This document shows, piece after piece, positions 42,185 to 55,639 of a DNA stretch of 64,000 bases. Under the pieces are notes generated by a model that ran no database searches, was not told the DNA's origin, and was given only the letters and a program-made list of their open reading frames with translations. Source of the stretch: Linnemannia elongata (taxonomy: Eukaryota > Mortierellomycota > Mortierellomycetes > Mortierellales > Mortierellaceae); the NCBI GenBank assembly GCA_036320915.1, contig JAXBDG010000011.1:2006501-2070500 (forward strand). The letters run 5' to 3'. The position numbers and the translations under genes are program-made. Each line of letters starts with the position of its first letter. Positions within the stretch are counted from its first letter, which is position 1.

Positions 42185-45100
42185 ATGACCATCTACAACA
42201 ACGACAACGACAACACATTCACTCGCCAACAACAACAGCAACCATTACCCTCTTCCATTGTCACTACCACTGCCTCCACTCGACAACAACAAGTACGACG
42301 ATTCACTCCATGGACAACAATCATCTTCTCCCTGGCACTTGCAACAGTGGCAGTTTGTGCTTCCACTAAGACCACTCCTGCAGCATCAGCCGAGGCATCC
42401 GTGGCTGTAAAGTTTAACCTACCTTCTCCAGGAACAGTGGATTCCTCGTCTTCCTCGACGGGGCTCATCGGATGCTTTCCCGATGACGACAAGGAGCTCT
42501 CTTCTTCTACTTCTTCCTCGATTGAATCGGGTCATTCCCTTCCTTCTTTTCCTTCTTCTCCACTTCCAACTTCCTTTTCTCATTCACTAGTAGCACACAA
42601 AGACACTCTTCTGTGCCCTTCCTGCACTGACAATCCGCCTGCAAGTCTTCCTTCAACAGGACGACCTAATCCCCAAGGGCCATTGTCATCTGTCCCATCA
42701 CGATTCTCAACCAATCGTCCTCATCCTCTTCAAGATACTACAAGTTGTGCCTCTTGTCATACCCAGCTCACACTACAACTACCACACCAAAGTACCTCAG
42801 ACGATACCAACGACGACTTTGTAACTCCTCCTTCGCCGACAATGTCTCCTGTTTCGTCGTCGTCCTTTTCTCCTTCTCCACAACAGACACTACCTCCCAC
42901 CTCTTCTTCTTCTTCTCACCAGCTCCACACCCTCCAACAACTTCAACAACAGCAGCCGTCGTTCCCGGAACCAATCGTGTTTCAATATGTCCTCTATTAC
43001 CCAGGTAACCTTCCTCTGGTGATCACCGCAGGACACGGAGGATCCTCTAAGCCAGGCGAAGTCGTCACCCGCAAGAAGACCCATCGTTTTAAACGAATCC
43101 CCGACCTGGCCACAACTACTGAGCCGATCGAGATCTCGTCCTTTGCTGAACCTCTCTATCCTTCTGCTTCACAGTCCGATCCCACAACGGGTGCTGCGAT
43201 CGTCGCAAGTTTGAACAGTAACGAGGAAACAATGCCGTGGATGGCTCCGAGGGACCAGACCAGAGGCGGGAACTTTAAAAAGGACCTCAACACCCATTCA
43301 ATGGCTCTGAACTTGGCCAACGCCATCTCCTGTCTGACCAGCGGGAGCACCATCAGCAGCAGCGGCGGGGGCGTGAATACTGGACCCGGTGGCGCCATTG
43401 TCCCCACAACTGATGAAACTTTTGTCGGAGGCGGACCTTCTTCTAGTAGAGCGGCTCCATCTTCTTCGGTAATGGCGACAGTGACAACTGACCACGGGAC
43501 CAACTATATCCCTGCCCGTTGTGAGCAGCAAGGTCCGTGGGGCGATGACGACGCGAACTATCCCTTCCCCACTTGGACCTCTTTCGCACCCTCATCCACC
43601 CCAACACGTACACCTACTCCTACACCTTTGTCAGCATTACACCAACAACAGCAGGATTCGGCTAGGCGCCATTTTAGCCAGCAGGGTCAGAACTACCCTC
43701 ATGTGGTCGTGTTTCGTATCCCACGTCAGTTTGTCGATGTGAATAGAAACATTACCGGAGGTGAGAACGCCATTGCCGAAGGAGACCCCCATGCAGAGGC
43801 AGCATGGCACGAGTATCACGACTTGATCGACCACATCCAAAAAATGGCGTTACAAAAGGCAACCATCTCTGTTGATTTGCACCAGGAGCAGGAGCGCGAG
43901 CATAGTGGCCCTCGACAGCAAAAACATTGGATGACGCCACAAGCGCCTGCACTTGGACGAGGACTCTTGCTCGACATTCATGGTAACGTGCGAAAAAAAT
44001 GCTTGAGAGTCGAGACCCTTTTTTAAGCTCCTTTTTGCATTGTTGCATAGATAAAAAGACCGCCTTGACCACTCACTCTTCCTGTTGCATGAAATTCCTA
44101 ACCATTATTTTCACCCTTTTTTTTTTTTTTATTTCTCCGTCATTGTGACAAAAAGGTCATGCACACGCCACCAACCTCATCGAAATTGGATACTTGCTGA
44201 ACGGGACCATCCTAAACATGGACGACGATCATCTCAATGCCTATTATGCCCGTCTCTCAAAGGAGTCCAGTATCCGATCACTCATCAACGAGGTCACCTT
44301 ATTCTCCTCGCCCTCTACTTCAGGAACCGCTGACTCTACTACACTTCCACAGGAAGCTCTACCGTTCTCAAAGTTGATCCGTGGTGGGAAGTCCGAGTCA
44401 CTGGGAGGGATGCTTCAGGCCCAAGGGTTGAACGCAGTTCCCAGCCCCGAGTTTCAAGCACCCTGCCAGGAGTGTATTTACTTCTTTGGAGGGTATACTA
44501 TTCAGCGCCATGGGAGCCGCGACCATAAGATTTCCGACCTTTCCAATAACGATACCATGGACGCGATTCAATTGGAGTTACCCAAGATCCTGAGACTGGT
44601 CGAGAAGGAGCAGGGCCGAGAAGTAGGGATGAAGCTTGGACGTGCAGTGGTGGAGTTTTCTGCCAAGTATTATGGACTGTTCAAGGAGAGTCTTGCGATT
44701 GCTGCGCGTGAACAGTCGGATACTGCTGTAATGGCCGCCATGGCCAAAGGCGCGCCTTCTCGGTCGGGGGCTTCAACGCCTAGGAGGAGCGGAACTCCCG
44801 GTAGTGGACGCGGTGGTGGGCGTATTGTAACTGGAGGAGGTGCAACTGGAGGGATGGCACGACAGGCGGCGCATTCTGCGCGGTTGCAGGAGCGACTCGC
44901 TCGTGTCCAGCAACATTCGCACAACCGAGCTCAGTCGCCCCAACACCAACATCACCATCATCCACACCATCATCCACAACCGACTGCACAGGCGACTATG
45001 TCTGTTGCGTCTACTTCGTCGTCATCGTTTACGATGACAGTCGCGTCGGATGGTTGGGATAACCAAAGTGGGGATAGTCATCATAGTGGTGATAGTGAGA

Positions 45101-45186
45101 TGGAGAATGATCGAGAGAGTCGCGACTCTGTGTCTTCTCCTTCCCCAAGGCGCCCGGAGGTCAAGCGTCAGATCAGTCGACTCTGA
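42185..45186 (+). CDS. N-formylglutamate amidohydrolase-domain protein with signal anchor
   Basis: Two exons, 42185-43982 and 44156-45186 (GTAACG donor, AAAAG acceptor, phase 1), giving 942 residues. The N-terminus is Gln/Asn-rich, then RRFTPWTTIIFSLALATVAV (about 38-57) is a signal anchor or signal peptide, followed by a long Ser/Pro-rich linker with CPSC and CASC motifs. The catalytic-type domain follows: LPLVITAGHGGSSKPG near residue 280 (metal-binding His), NTHSMALNLANAI, and LLLDIH-GHAHATNLIEIGYL, the intron falling inside the His motif at residue 600. FFGGYTIQRHGSRD and AVVEFSAKYYGLF continue the fold. The C-terminus is low complexity with a poly-His stretch. The bacterial enzyme hydrolyses N-formylglutamate; fungal members with long linkers have no proven substrate. 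It probably acts extracytosolically if the anchor is real. Confidence 0.78.
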
Positions 45187-45577
45187 GAGTCATGTCTATC
45201 TTTTGATAATTACCCATTTCAAATGTAAAAAAAAAAAAAAAACGTTTTAATCACGCCTAGGCCTGCGCTCATTCCTTGATCAGACTTTCCCTATGACACA
45301 CAATCCCAACTAGTTGACCCACCTTCCTATCGTTTGGTCCCTCTAACTACATGTGTATTGAGAAAAAGTCTCGTTGATGGGGGGCCTGGTCAGCTGATTC
45401 AAGATGTTGGGGTGTGAGAAAATGGCGTGGAGAGGGAGGGGGGGTAAAGGTGAAAAAACAACACGGACACAAAACAAACACGTTGAGCTTTTTGGGTAAC
45501 GAGTGGGAGAGAACGAAGTCGAGCCGTTGTGATAATGTTGTTAAGCCCATAGTTATGCCATGCCATAATAGCATACG

Positions 45578-45614
<37 letters not shown>

Positions 45615-46473
45615 CCCCCAATTAGATACTTGTTGGGATGCCCCAGAGTGAACAAAGGGGAGGGGTGTAATCTACTCTGTACTGAACAAAATAATTACCA
45701 ATGGCATGATTAGATCCTTTTGGTATTTTTTTTTTTCGTTCAAAGATATGATATGTAATGAAAGAGATCGACTCAATCGTCCAAAAAAAAAATGGCTTTA
45801 TTTTTATTTTTTCGTGCCCGCGTATAGAATTGACAAAAGGGATAGATTTGTTGGGCACAGTTAGTTGTTGTTATGTTGAGTAGAAGAAGAAAGGGTCAGG
45901 TGGGCTGAATTCGCCATGGGAGGAGGGGGAGGGAGGGAGGGGCAAAGAGATAGGAGAATGAGGGTTGGGTTTACATTTCGATGAGTTGGAAAAGAATCAA
46001 CTTTAAAACGATTAAGCAAAAAATGTTGGTTAATGCTCGTAACAGAGGCGCGCTTCTTGGAGAATAGGGACGAGATGGGAGAGAGTAAAATAAAGGGGCG
46101 GAGGGGAGGGGGAGGGAATCGCGAGAGGGGTGAGCAGAAGTGGGCATGCAAAGGGGTACCTGGAAAAAAAAAAAAAAAAAAAAAAAAAAAAAGCAATTGT
46201 GTTTTTGTTTTTGAGTATGAGCTGAGTCGATGACAAACAGGAAAGACGCATATGACGGAAAGCAAGAAAGGGCTGATAGGAGGAAGAGAAGGTGATGAAC
46301 GGCTGTTTCCGAATGAGGTGTCGTTGACTGTAGCCGCTTTGCTTTGACATGTCTTCCGAAAGGGGGGGACTTCGTCTCTGATGAAAATGACCAAAGTGCG
46401 GAGGGAAGAGGAAGCGCGGAAATTCAAAAATAATTTCCGATCTCTGCTTTTCTACTTTTGCTGGCTCATTCAT

Positions 46474-46506
<33 letters not shown>

Positions 46507-46860
46507 CGCTCGTTCTTTGTTCACATTACATACATACATACGCGCAGCAAACAGAAGATCGAAGAGGAATGACCTGTTTGCGTGTGTGTTTGTGTAGCCT
46601 TTGATGAGGTCGATTCACGTAACCTTGCTTCTTTTTTTTTTGATGATTGTCCATCCGATTCGGAAAGTGAGAAACGAGAAAAAAAATTGTTAACTCGGTG
46701 GACTGGGGTTGCACACACACACACACACACACACACGATAGGGCTGAAGATATGAGGTGCAAGACATACTCACACAATGAAGGCGATCGACTGATAGTCA
46801 ATGTCATTGACAAAGGAATAAAAATGGCGTGCACGGACACAAAGCTGGGGGCATTGAAGG
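45187..46860. other. Gene-free region with microsatellites and homopolymers
   Basis: No gene seen. Contains (CT)n at 45580-45610, A29 at 46164-46192, T31 at 46476-46506 and (AC)n at 46711-46736. It ends in the promoter of the NADH dehydrogenase gene. Confidence 0.5.
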
Positions 46861-46863
46861 ACA

Positions 46864-46871
46864 TATAAATA
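46864..46871 (+). promoter_or_regulatory. TATA box of the NADH dehydrogenase gene
   Basis: TATAAATA, 168 bp before the ATG at 47032. Confidence 0.55.
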
Positions 46872-47031
46872 GGAGTCTGATCTGTCAATTCATTTCGTCT
46901 TCTTTACTTTTTCCACATCATCATCAATTCACATTGCATCCTTTGCTATTATTTTCTCACGGACAAGTTATCCTCTCCCTTTTCTCTCTTGTCTTTGTTC
47001 ACACTCACTCACACACACACAACAAAAAATC

Positions 47032-49459
47032 ATGTCGACACTCTGCCGTAAGTACACATAACCCCAACGCTGTCTGACTTTGTACGATCTTTGCTCTTCA
47101 CAAGGAACAACAACTAACTCACACCTTTCCCTTCTCCTTTCCCTCCTTCCACCTTCTATCTGATGCACCATAGACTCCTCCTCCCTCCGAGGACTCTGCA
47201 CTTCTTCCTCATCGTTAGCAGGTCGATCAGTTGTCAAGAAGTACCTCTCTACAACAGCAGCAAAACGACCAATAATGACAACAACTCCCTTGTCGCTCAC
47301 AGGTGGATCCTGGTCAACCTCCTCTACATCTCATTTCTTGAACCCTTATCACCAGCAGCAACAGCGTGGTATCCGCTCAGTCGGCAAAACTCAAGGTAAC
47401 CAACAAAGCAACAAGTGGAAGAAAATAGGGGGGAGGGAGTGACAAGTACATATGTTTGCAGAGGTACAATGTGTTAGTATCCACATGTAATCACTAACCA
47501 TTACAATGGTATGATGCTTGAATGATGAATGATGAAAATAGGCCGAGTGATGATCCTGGGATCGGGATGGGGCGGGTTCAAGCTGCTGAGGGACATGGAC
47601 AAGAATGCCTATCAAGTCGTAGCCGTCTCCCCTCGGTAAGTCCACTTTTAACAACTTGCTTGTACTACGCTTTGTATTAATAACAGTATTTTGTTTTGCG
47701 GGGTCAAAGTGTGTGTAGAGAGAGAGAAAGAGGGAGAGAGAGAAGGGACAATAACGTGGCGTATGACGCTTATTTTACAGTATTGCACCATTGCACCATT
47801 TTGTCAACCTGTTTCCGTATTTTCTACGGAACAAAGAGGGCGTCGTGTTGTCTGTCTATTTATCTATTACCCCCCGACCCGCTCGGGAAGTCCTAGTTTG
47901 ACACTTGCGCAGTTTGACTAGACTGCCATTTTTCACTTGACGTCGAATATGATCGGGGCCTTAAAATTTATTTATTTTCTTGACCGACAAAGACAATCAT
48001 GGACAATGACAAAGAAAACTGGTTTCCTAACCTTCTTTCTCCGTTCCTTGCACTTCCCCCCCCCCCTTCCAATAGTAATCATTTCTTGTTCACGCCATTG
48101 CTGGCGAGCACATCTGTCGGGACTCTGGAGTTCAGATGCATCACAGAACCCGTCAGAGGATACACAAGGAACGTGGAGTACCACCAAGCCTGGTGCGACT
48201 CTGTCGATTTCGAACAGTCCAAGGTCGACTGCACCCTCAACCTCTCCACCGTCCCCGCAACCCACATCACCGACCCTACCACCCATACTCTAAAACAGAT
48301 CACCAACAACCAAAAAAACCAGCTCTCTCTCAACTATGATCATCTCATCATTGCTGTCGGCTCGTACTCCAACACATTCAACATCCCCGGTGTTAAGGAA
48401 CATGCTTTCTTCTTGAAAGAAGTCTCGGATGCTCGCAAGATCCGCTCCCGAGTTTTAGAGTGCTTTGAGCGTGCTGAGATGTCGCGTTCGGACGAGGAGA
48501 GGAATGGGCTCTTGCATTTCGCGGTCGTCGGCGGTGGACCCACGGGAGTTGAATTCTCGTCCGAGTTGCATGATTTCATCCGTGAGGATTGTTCAAGACT
48601 CTTTCCTGGATTGATGAACCATGTCACGTTGGCAGTCTACGATGTCGCGCCCACCATTCTGGCCAACTTTGACAAGTCACTGTCTGAGTACTGTATGACA
48701 AAGTTCAAGCGGTCAGGCATTGAGGTCCGGACGGGAACCGTGGTGGAGCGAGTCGAGGATGGCAAGTTGGTGTTGAAGGATGGCAAGCAGATCCCCTTTG
48801 GGTGTTTGGTCTGGTCGACAGGTCTGACCGAGAACCCTATGACGGCCTCGTTGGAGAACAAGGTCTTGAAGTCAAAGTCAAAGAGGATCCTGACGGATTC
48901 TTACCTCCGTGTTCTTGATAATGAGGGCAAGGTTATTCCTAATGTCTATGCTGTCGGGGACTGCGCTACTATCAAAGGTATGTTATCTCTTCCTTGGCTT
49001 CTTCTGAATGTGTTTCCACACTGGCTTAAACAATCGCTAACTTTTTCTCTTTTACTTTGTTATTACAAACTAGACCACGAGTTGCCACAAACAGCACAAG
49101 TAGCAAACCAACAAGCAATCTACCTCCGCAAGGCCCTCAACAAATTGGCCAAACAACCCGAGAAATCTTTCACGGATGTCACCGCTCCCTTTTCGTTCAA
49201 GAACCTGGGCTCGATGGCCTATATCGGCAACTGGGAGGCCGTGGTGGACATGACAAAGATCAACGAGAAGGCCAAGGAGTCTGGTACATTGGCATGGGTA
49301 TTCTGGAGGAGTTCGTATTTGACGATGAGTGTGTCGATGAGGAACAAGATGATTATCCCAATGTATTGGCTCATGACTTGGGTGTTTGGACGGGATGTGT
49401 CGTCGTTCCAGGAGTATGATCGGAGGAAGCGGCTCATGAACGCAGAGCGCGAGGGTTAG
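47032..49459 (+). CDS. Mitochondrial alternative (type II) NADH dehydrogenase
   Basis: Five exons: 47032-47047, 47174-47395, 47542-47635, 48076-48977 and 49074-49459, all with GT-AG borders. They sum to 1620 nt, 539 residues. Exons 1-2 encode a Ser/Arg-rich, acid-poor leader (SSSLRGLCTSSSSLAGRSVV), a mitochondrial targeting sequence. The first Rossmann fold is GRVMILGSGWGGFKLLRDM (near residue 84, FAD), the second FAVVGGGPTGVEFSSELHD (near 260, NADH), and AVGDCATIK near 400 closes the FAD site. The C-terminus has the amphipathic membrane-anchoring segment of the family (WRSSYLTMSVSMRNKMIIP). No EF-hand is present. It would feed electrons from NADH to ubiquinone without proton pumping, on either face of the inner membrane; internal versus external cannot be told here. 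Confidence 0.92.
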
Positions 49460-50199
49460 ATCCTTGGTTGAGAGGCGTGGAGGTGGAAATTGGAAAGGGA
49501 TGTGGTAATGAAACATGATTTCTTTTTCTCCTTAATTTTATTTTTAACGAACATGCAACAAAACTGCAACAAAACAATAGACCATGGCATCGCATTTTAT
49601 TTCTCATTTTGAATAAACCAACAAAGTTCAACAACATGTTTTCAAACTAGATTTTTTTGTCATGAACCACTCCGTGCTGCTAATAACGATATGGTTTGAC
49701 TCGGCAATCAAACACACGCGTGTTGGTGTGAGACTGAATGGGTTGTTGACTGAATTTTATTACATAGGCTACTACGGTACCTGAGAAAGAACGAAGGGAA
49801 AAAAAATGTAACAAAGATATTTATCATTTCCTCATTGCATTTTAACTAAACTCAAGCTTCTTCGCTCTGGCATTGATCCTTACTCGAATGAAACACGTAC
49901 ACATCGTTCTGGATCGTGCCTGACTTTACCGCACCTCAAACCGGTATTCTTGATCTTAAATCCAAAAGCTTTGCGAACGAAAACCATTTCACGCCATCAG
50001 CCAGGTGCCGTGCAATGCTAGGGGGGGATGAAATTTGCCAAAGGCATCCATGTGAATGCATGCATGTTACGTTGCCAGCGACAGCTGCGTTAGCATCATC
50101 TTTGAGAATGTTGGATCGCCCTCTTGCACCAGTCATTCAAAGTATACATCAAAATGCTATCTATATCCCTCTGATCATCAGATTACCTTAAGAACCAAC
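49460..50199. other. Intergenic region, no gene seen
   Basis: 3' flank of the NADH dehydrogenase gene, then AT-rich sequence with short non-conserved frames. Nothing supportable. Confidence 0.45.
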
Positions 50200-50690
50200 A
50201 GCGTTATCACTGTATCCGATTGAAGAAAGGCCTTCAAGTGCTCAGCTTCCGAGGGATGGGATAATCCCTTCGGCAAAGATTTGCCCGCTCCAAGAAACGT
50301 TGTCGAGTCGTCACAAGGTGTAAAAGTTCATGGTCAACGCCTGTCCCTCGGCGATAACAGGAAGGCTCCGGGTGGTTGTCAAGCCCTCAAGTTTCTAGCT
50401 CCAGAAAGATGGTGGTATTGAGTTGGTTCGCCGGATTTCTTTTATTGTTCCCTGCAAACTTCCTGCAAGGGTCCGTCGATGATTTGAACTCAACGATCGC
50501 GACTACAGACTTATATTCGTTCTCCTCCTTGATACGAATGCTTAGATCGACTTTTCTGCCGCATGGTGTCGATGTCGTAGAGCCAAATGTCTCCTCCGTC
50601 CGTTGCCGCGCATGAGCACTTGTCTTTTGAAATGAGTCCTCCACTACAGCGAAAAAAATAAGAAAATGTGTTGAAGTTAGTTTCAATGCT
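50200..50690 (-). pseudogene. Remnant of a nuclease-like protein gene
   Basis: The minus-strand frame from about 50690 reads EETFGSTTSTPCGRKVDLSI, then KSVVAIVEFKSS, and continues through a stop to TRSLPVIAEGQALTMNFYTL. The GRKVDL ... VEFKSS pair has the Asp ... Glu-x-Lys layout of PD-(D/E)XK-type nucleases. Stops and a missing 5' part make it a remnant. Similar hypothetical proteins are widespread in Mortierella-like fungi (from memory); their role is unknown. Coding-like pieces continue nearby (plus 50971-51174), also broken. Confidence 0.4.
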
Positions 50691-51199
50691 TTTCATGAAT
50701 ATACTCACAGATCACATACTTCCTTTTGACTACGTACGGAATCGCGCCGTATATTTGCATCAAGGACTAGGGAATAACGTAGACTTATTCAGACTAGGTG
50801 ATGCAAACATCCCAGCTAGATCCACAGAATAACTTGATTCAGCATCTGCAGCGTGGTGTTACGCCGCCGTCCTTTCGGTAGTATCATAAAGCATGGTCCA
50901 GACGCGTTTCTTGGGGTGTCTAAACACGGGTGCACAATGCCAATCAATATCAATCTGAGGATATAGCGCGTTGAGGAGGCAGCTGAGGAGATTCCTCACA
51001 GAATTGTATGTGTCCGAGTTGCTGCCGAGTCAAGTGATAAGGGTGGCCTGCTTGATCTGCTTGCCGATACTAAAGCGTCATCTGCTAGGCATTACTGTAT
51101 TGACGATAGTAGCCTGCGTCACCAAGGTCTCGATGTGTTCCAGCCATATGATGCATAACTCGTCTCGCCTCTAGAACCAATCATTGATCGGGTTTATCT

Positions 51200-54185
51200 T
51201 GGTAAACGCTACAATTATGCCCAAACACACAATCGAAAGAAATAAAGAGGAAAAAAACAACTTACATATGCAATGAAATCTTATCCATAATAACATCGAA
51301 AAACAGAAGTCCAGATGTGTGTAGACGGGGTTATGCTCTGAGGATGATTCCTTGTCGAACGGCGGGCTGTAATATGAACTCGCCGCACCTAAAGAGTTTT
51401 GCAGATTTCATAGCTCATTTTTTTTTTTTTTTTTTTTTTTTTGTTGTTGTTATATAATCCTTCACGGTTTTTTAATGCCAGCAGCAAATACCTACAGTTT
51501 TGTATAAATCTCCAGCACCTTGTTTTGCGTGTCAGCCTCCAGTAGTGTATACCCTTGTACTCCATACGATGGTCCCCGATCACAAAAGTAAAAATGGTTA
51601 TTACCCCCGTGTTGATCAAGAAAAACTAGATGGAAGGAGGGGTTCCCGTAGCGAGTGTAAAAAAATGCAAACATTTAGTGATATGAAAAAAAAAGAGCAG
51701 CTAGACTTTTCTAGTCGCTATCCACGGCTTGCAACTAAAGCTCTCTGCTCAAAGCACATTTAGTTTTCATTGTACTCAAAACTTGCCCATCCTCCAGATG
51801 ACTTTTTCATCCTACGTCCGACTCTGTCCAGAGAAGGTGTGGCGACATTTTTCCTGGTAATGGAGTTAATGATGAGGTAGGTATAAGGAAGTAACAAATG
51901 GACATTGGCAAGAATGAGAACATCAAGATAAAAACGAGAGTTATAACGAAGAGTTTGAGCGGTTGTGAAAAGGGTTGATGGCGAATGAAGCAGCAAGTGA
52001 CAAGGTCACGGAGTCATCAAAAGGGAGAGGAAAACGGTGGCAAGCGTGTAGAGAGTGAGTTGAGAAAGTAAAAAGCTTGGCCTTTGGTTCGTATTGTCTA
52101 ATCAAACAAAACCTTGTCTATTTACCCAACTCTTTTCCTCCTTTTTCAACCATTTTTTTTTTTTTTTTTTTTTTTTTTTCAACCAAGAAAAAAATGAGAA
52201 AGTGATATCAAAACCACAATGAGTTCTCTCGAAATGAAAGGATTTGGGGGACGTGAGTAATTAAAGCCAAAGAATTGAGTGACCCCGACTGGTCAGCCTC
52301 CCTGTTCCTTTTGGTTCGGCGATTCACTCGACTTTGTCCATCCTTTCTCCATGGTTTACCATTGTTTAGTTCTTTCAACAGAAAAAGTAAGGAAACAGAA
52401 AAAAAAAAAAAAAAAGACAAGACAAGACAAGACAAGAAAAGAAAGAAAAGTGTGGTGAATGATTGGGCTTCCCTATTGTTGTGTTCTTGTTTATTTGTTT
52501 CTTTGTGCGCATAATCGCCTTTTTTTCACTACTGCTGATCTCATACGACATCCTCTATGGGTTTGGTCCTGAGCCTAGGGGTGAAGAAAGAGAATAGGCA
52601 AGAAAGAGAGAGAGAGAGAGTGAGGAAAAAAAAAAAAAAAAAAAAAAAAGGGGAAAACCAAAACCAGAACACCAGGCTGTGAGTCCTAGTCAGTGTCCCA
52701 GGAAGAAAGAAAAAAAAAGTACCTTTGTGAGAAAGAATGGATGAGATACGGATCTCAATTGTTTCCCTACTCTCCCTCTCCTTTCTTCTTCTCCCTCCTT
52801 TGGTGGCGAAAGAGAGAGAGAGAGAGAGAGGCCTGCTCTCCCATCCCTTGTACTAACTTGTCTTCATGCCGGGTAAGTATCTCATGAACAAAAAAAGAAA
52901 AAAAGGCATCATTTCCCCTCGTCATCATCATGCAGGGTACAAGGGTTGGAGAATGGAAAGAAAGGGGAATGATATGTGTGAATGGGAAAAAATGCCCAAC
53001 GCTTTTTTTTTGTATCTCCCACATGCACAAGGGAAGGTTGGGATGGGATGGGATTCACAAGGCACAAACACAAGAAAGGCAAACACAAACGCAACAATAG
53101 GAGAGGTGCATATTGTAAACCATCGCTTCACAAAGAGAGAAATCATATGCACGACTGACCAACAAGCAAAATTGGCATAGCCGTCGAGGTTTTATTGTAG
53201 CCACGACCACTATCAACCTCAACAATAAGTGTAAACACAAAAAGACAAATGAACACAAACAATAGAGTCAGTGGTGCTAACGGTCAATATGAGCCATATG
53301 AGAGAAAAAAACAATGGTGAGCCAACTCGGATGAATATCCGTCTCTTCTGCTTCCTCTTCTTACTCCTCCTCATCCTCGAGTTCAGCGCCTCGGGGGACA
53401 GCCTATATATGAACATTCATCGACGATGTAAAACGAAACGGAGATCGAGAGAGAGAGATAGAGAGAGAGAGAGAGGAGTTGCGAGTTGAGTTTATGGTGG
53501 ATGCAAGGTCTTTTCTTGGGTGCGGCTCCACTGTTCCAGAACCGCAGAGTTCACTTTCTTCGATCGTTTGCTAACTGGAGTGGAGAGGGTTTTGCGGGCG
53601 TAGTTATTGTGGAGCCACGTTGATCCAAGTCCTAGGCCTTCAACTTCAACTTTGACCCGAGAAGTTCGAAAGACAAAAGTACTCTCATTTCTTTATCCAA
53701 TCCTGCAGAGGCATAAGTGTCATATCTGTCTCTGTCTGGCAGTCGTCGTCAGTCGGGTATTCGGTGGGATCGGAACATCATGTTATCCATCATTAACAAC
53801 ACAACACAACAGCAACAACAACAAACCATAGAGACTGGGTGGATACGCACACTCACATATCCATCCAATCCTTGCTCTCTCTCTCTCTGTTCCGTTTTGC
53901 TAATTCAGCGTAGCCCTTTTGTCATTCACTCTCCTTCAATAATATTATTCTGCCTTACTGTGCTTTGCATTGTGATTGCACAAACCCTCCTCCTCCTCTC
54001 CTTCTTCTCCTTACCCTTCCCCCTGTTCGATGTCATCTTCGCTCCAGGAGTAACCCAAGAACCCGCCACCTTTTTTTTTTTTTCTTTCCACCGTCTAGAA
54101 CCTCCTTTCCCTCTCGCCCTTTCAACCCTTGCGCATTGTGTAGGTAAGTGCCTTACCAATTGTCAGTCAGCCTCTCCCCTCTCTC

Positions 54186-54237
<52 letters not shown>

Positions 54238-55639
54238 ACTCTCCTCGTTCTTTTTCGACTCTTTTGTGTTCAGGCGTAATCTTTTCTTAGCGTTTTGGTT
54301 TCTCCTGTCGGTTCTGGTGGTGCACAGAGTTGTAGTAATGTTGTAGTAAATACAGTAGTATTAGGATTAGGTGTATCGGGTCACATTTCAGCCTGTTTGA
54401 TTTCATAGGGCGGCGGCTCATTTCTCTCCCTTTTTCTTCTTTGGTCTCTGGCTCTCTCTCTTTTGACTGACTGAGGCCCTGACCTGACCTTTGGCTGGGC
54501 TTGGGGCTGGGCTTGCTGAGTTTGTAGAGGGACGGACAATTGAAAAACAACGAGGTAGAAGTGAAGTGAAAGTGAGTGAGCCAAGAAACATAAGAAAAAG
54601 AGAGTTCAAGTGAAGTAGAGTACCAGTATAGTGTTCATAGACTAAGAGAAGAGGGTAATGCATTATCGTTGAAGACATGAGAGAGAGAGAAAGAGAGAGA
54701 ATGAGAGAGATAGAAGGAGAGTGAGCCCTGCTGCTGGGTGGGGCGTTGGGTTTTTGTTTTCTTTTCTACGCTCTTGTTTGGGCTGGTCCCCTTTCCCTTT
54801 TGGAATAGGTGTACTGTACCCCTATCAAGTTCCCTTGTCTAGCCTTGCCTTCCTTCCTTCTCTCCCTTGCGCCCTCGCTTACTCTGTTTATTAACATTTA
54901 CTAGTTTTCATTCCCGCCCATTTTTTAATTGTCTACATACACTATTACAAAAATGAGATCTCCTTCCTCCTGGTAAGGGGAAAGGGGTGCCCTTTTCTTC
55001 ATTCGTTCGGAATGGAAAAAAGCAATGACAATGACAATGAATGAATGAATGTTAGTGTTAATTCATAACAATAAAGAGAGTTTACTGTTTACCCTTCTGT
55101 CCTTGAGTCTTCCTTTCCTTCTTACTCTTCCACTCCCCCCCGCTTGTTTTTCCTTTTTGTTTCTTCTTGTTCGTCTTCTTCATATTCTTCCCCTTGTTCT
55201 CCACCACCCAAGGTTAGGCTTTGATTGCTTGGGTGTCTGCCTCTTGCTCCCTGTCTTCCTTTTCTTCCTTTTCTTCCTTTCCCCTTTTTCCCCACTTCCC
55301 GCCCGATAATGCAGACTGGCCCTAGTCTAATTGAATAACAATTCATATAGCTCGGGATATTTTTTTTTTTTTTTTTTCTTTGATCAGTCAATCAGTCAAT
55401 CAGCCTTTGTCTTTGAGTCTCTTTACTCTCTTTTCTCGTTTCTCTTTTCTTCATCATTCATCCTTTAATCCTTTATCCTTCATCCTTCATTCTTTCTCTT
55501 TCGTCCTTCCTTCTCTTCTTCTCCACTCCACTCCGCTCTTCCCTTCAACCTCCATTCCTACTCCCTCTTCCTCCTCCTCCTCCTCTCCCTCCTCCTCCTC
55601 TTCGAACTGGCGCCCTCCAGACTCCTCGACACAGCCAAT
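51200..55639. other. Gene-free region, low complexity
   Basis: No supportable gene. Contains T24 at about 51419-51442, T27 near 52154-52180, A22-23 near 52627-52649, GA tracts at 52810-52830 and 53446-53475, and (CT)n at 54190-54234. The last few hundred bases are pyrimidine-rich and form the upstream region of the cyclin gene. Confidence 0.45.
54190..54234. repeat. (CT)n microsatellite, about 22 units
   Basis: Uninterrupted CT dinucleotides. Confidence 0.9.

Noticed and set aside
53717..54346. 209-codon frame over CT-rich sequence
   Set aside because: Half of it is Ser-Leu repeats from the (CT)n microsatellite, with no start context or domain.
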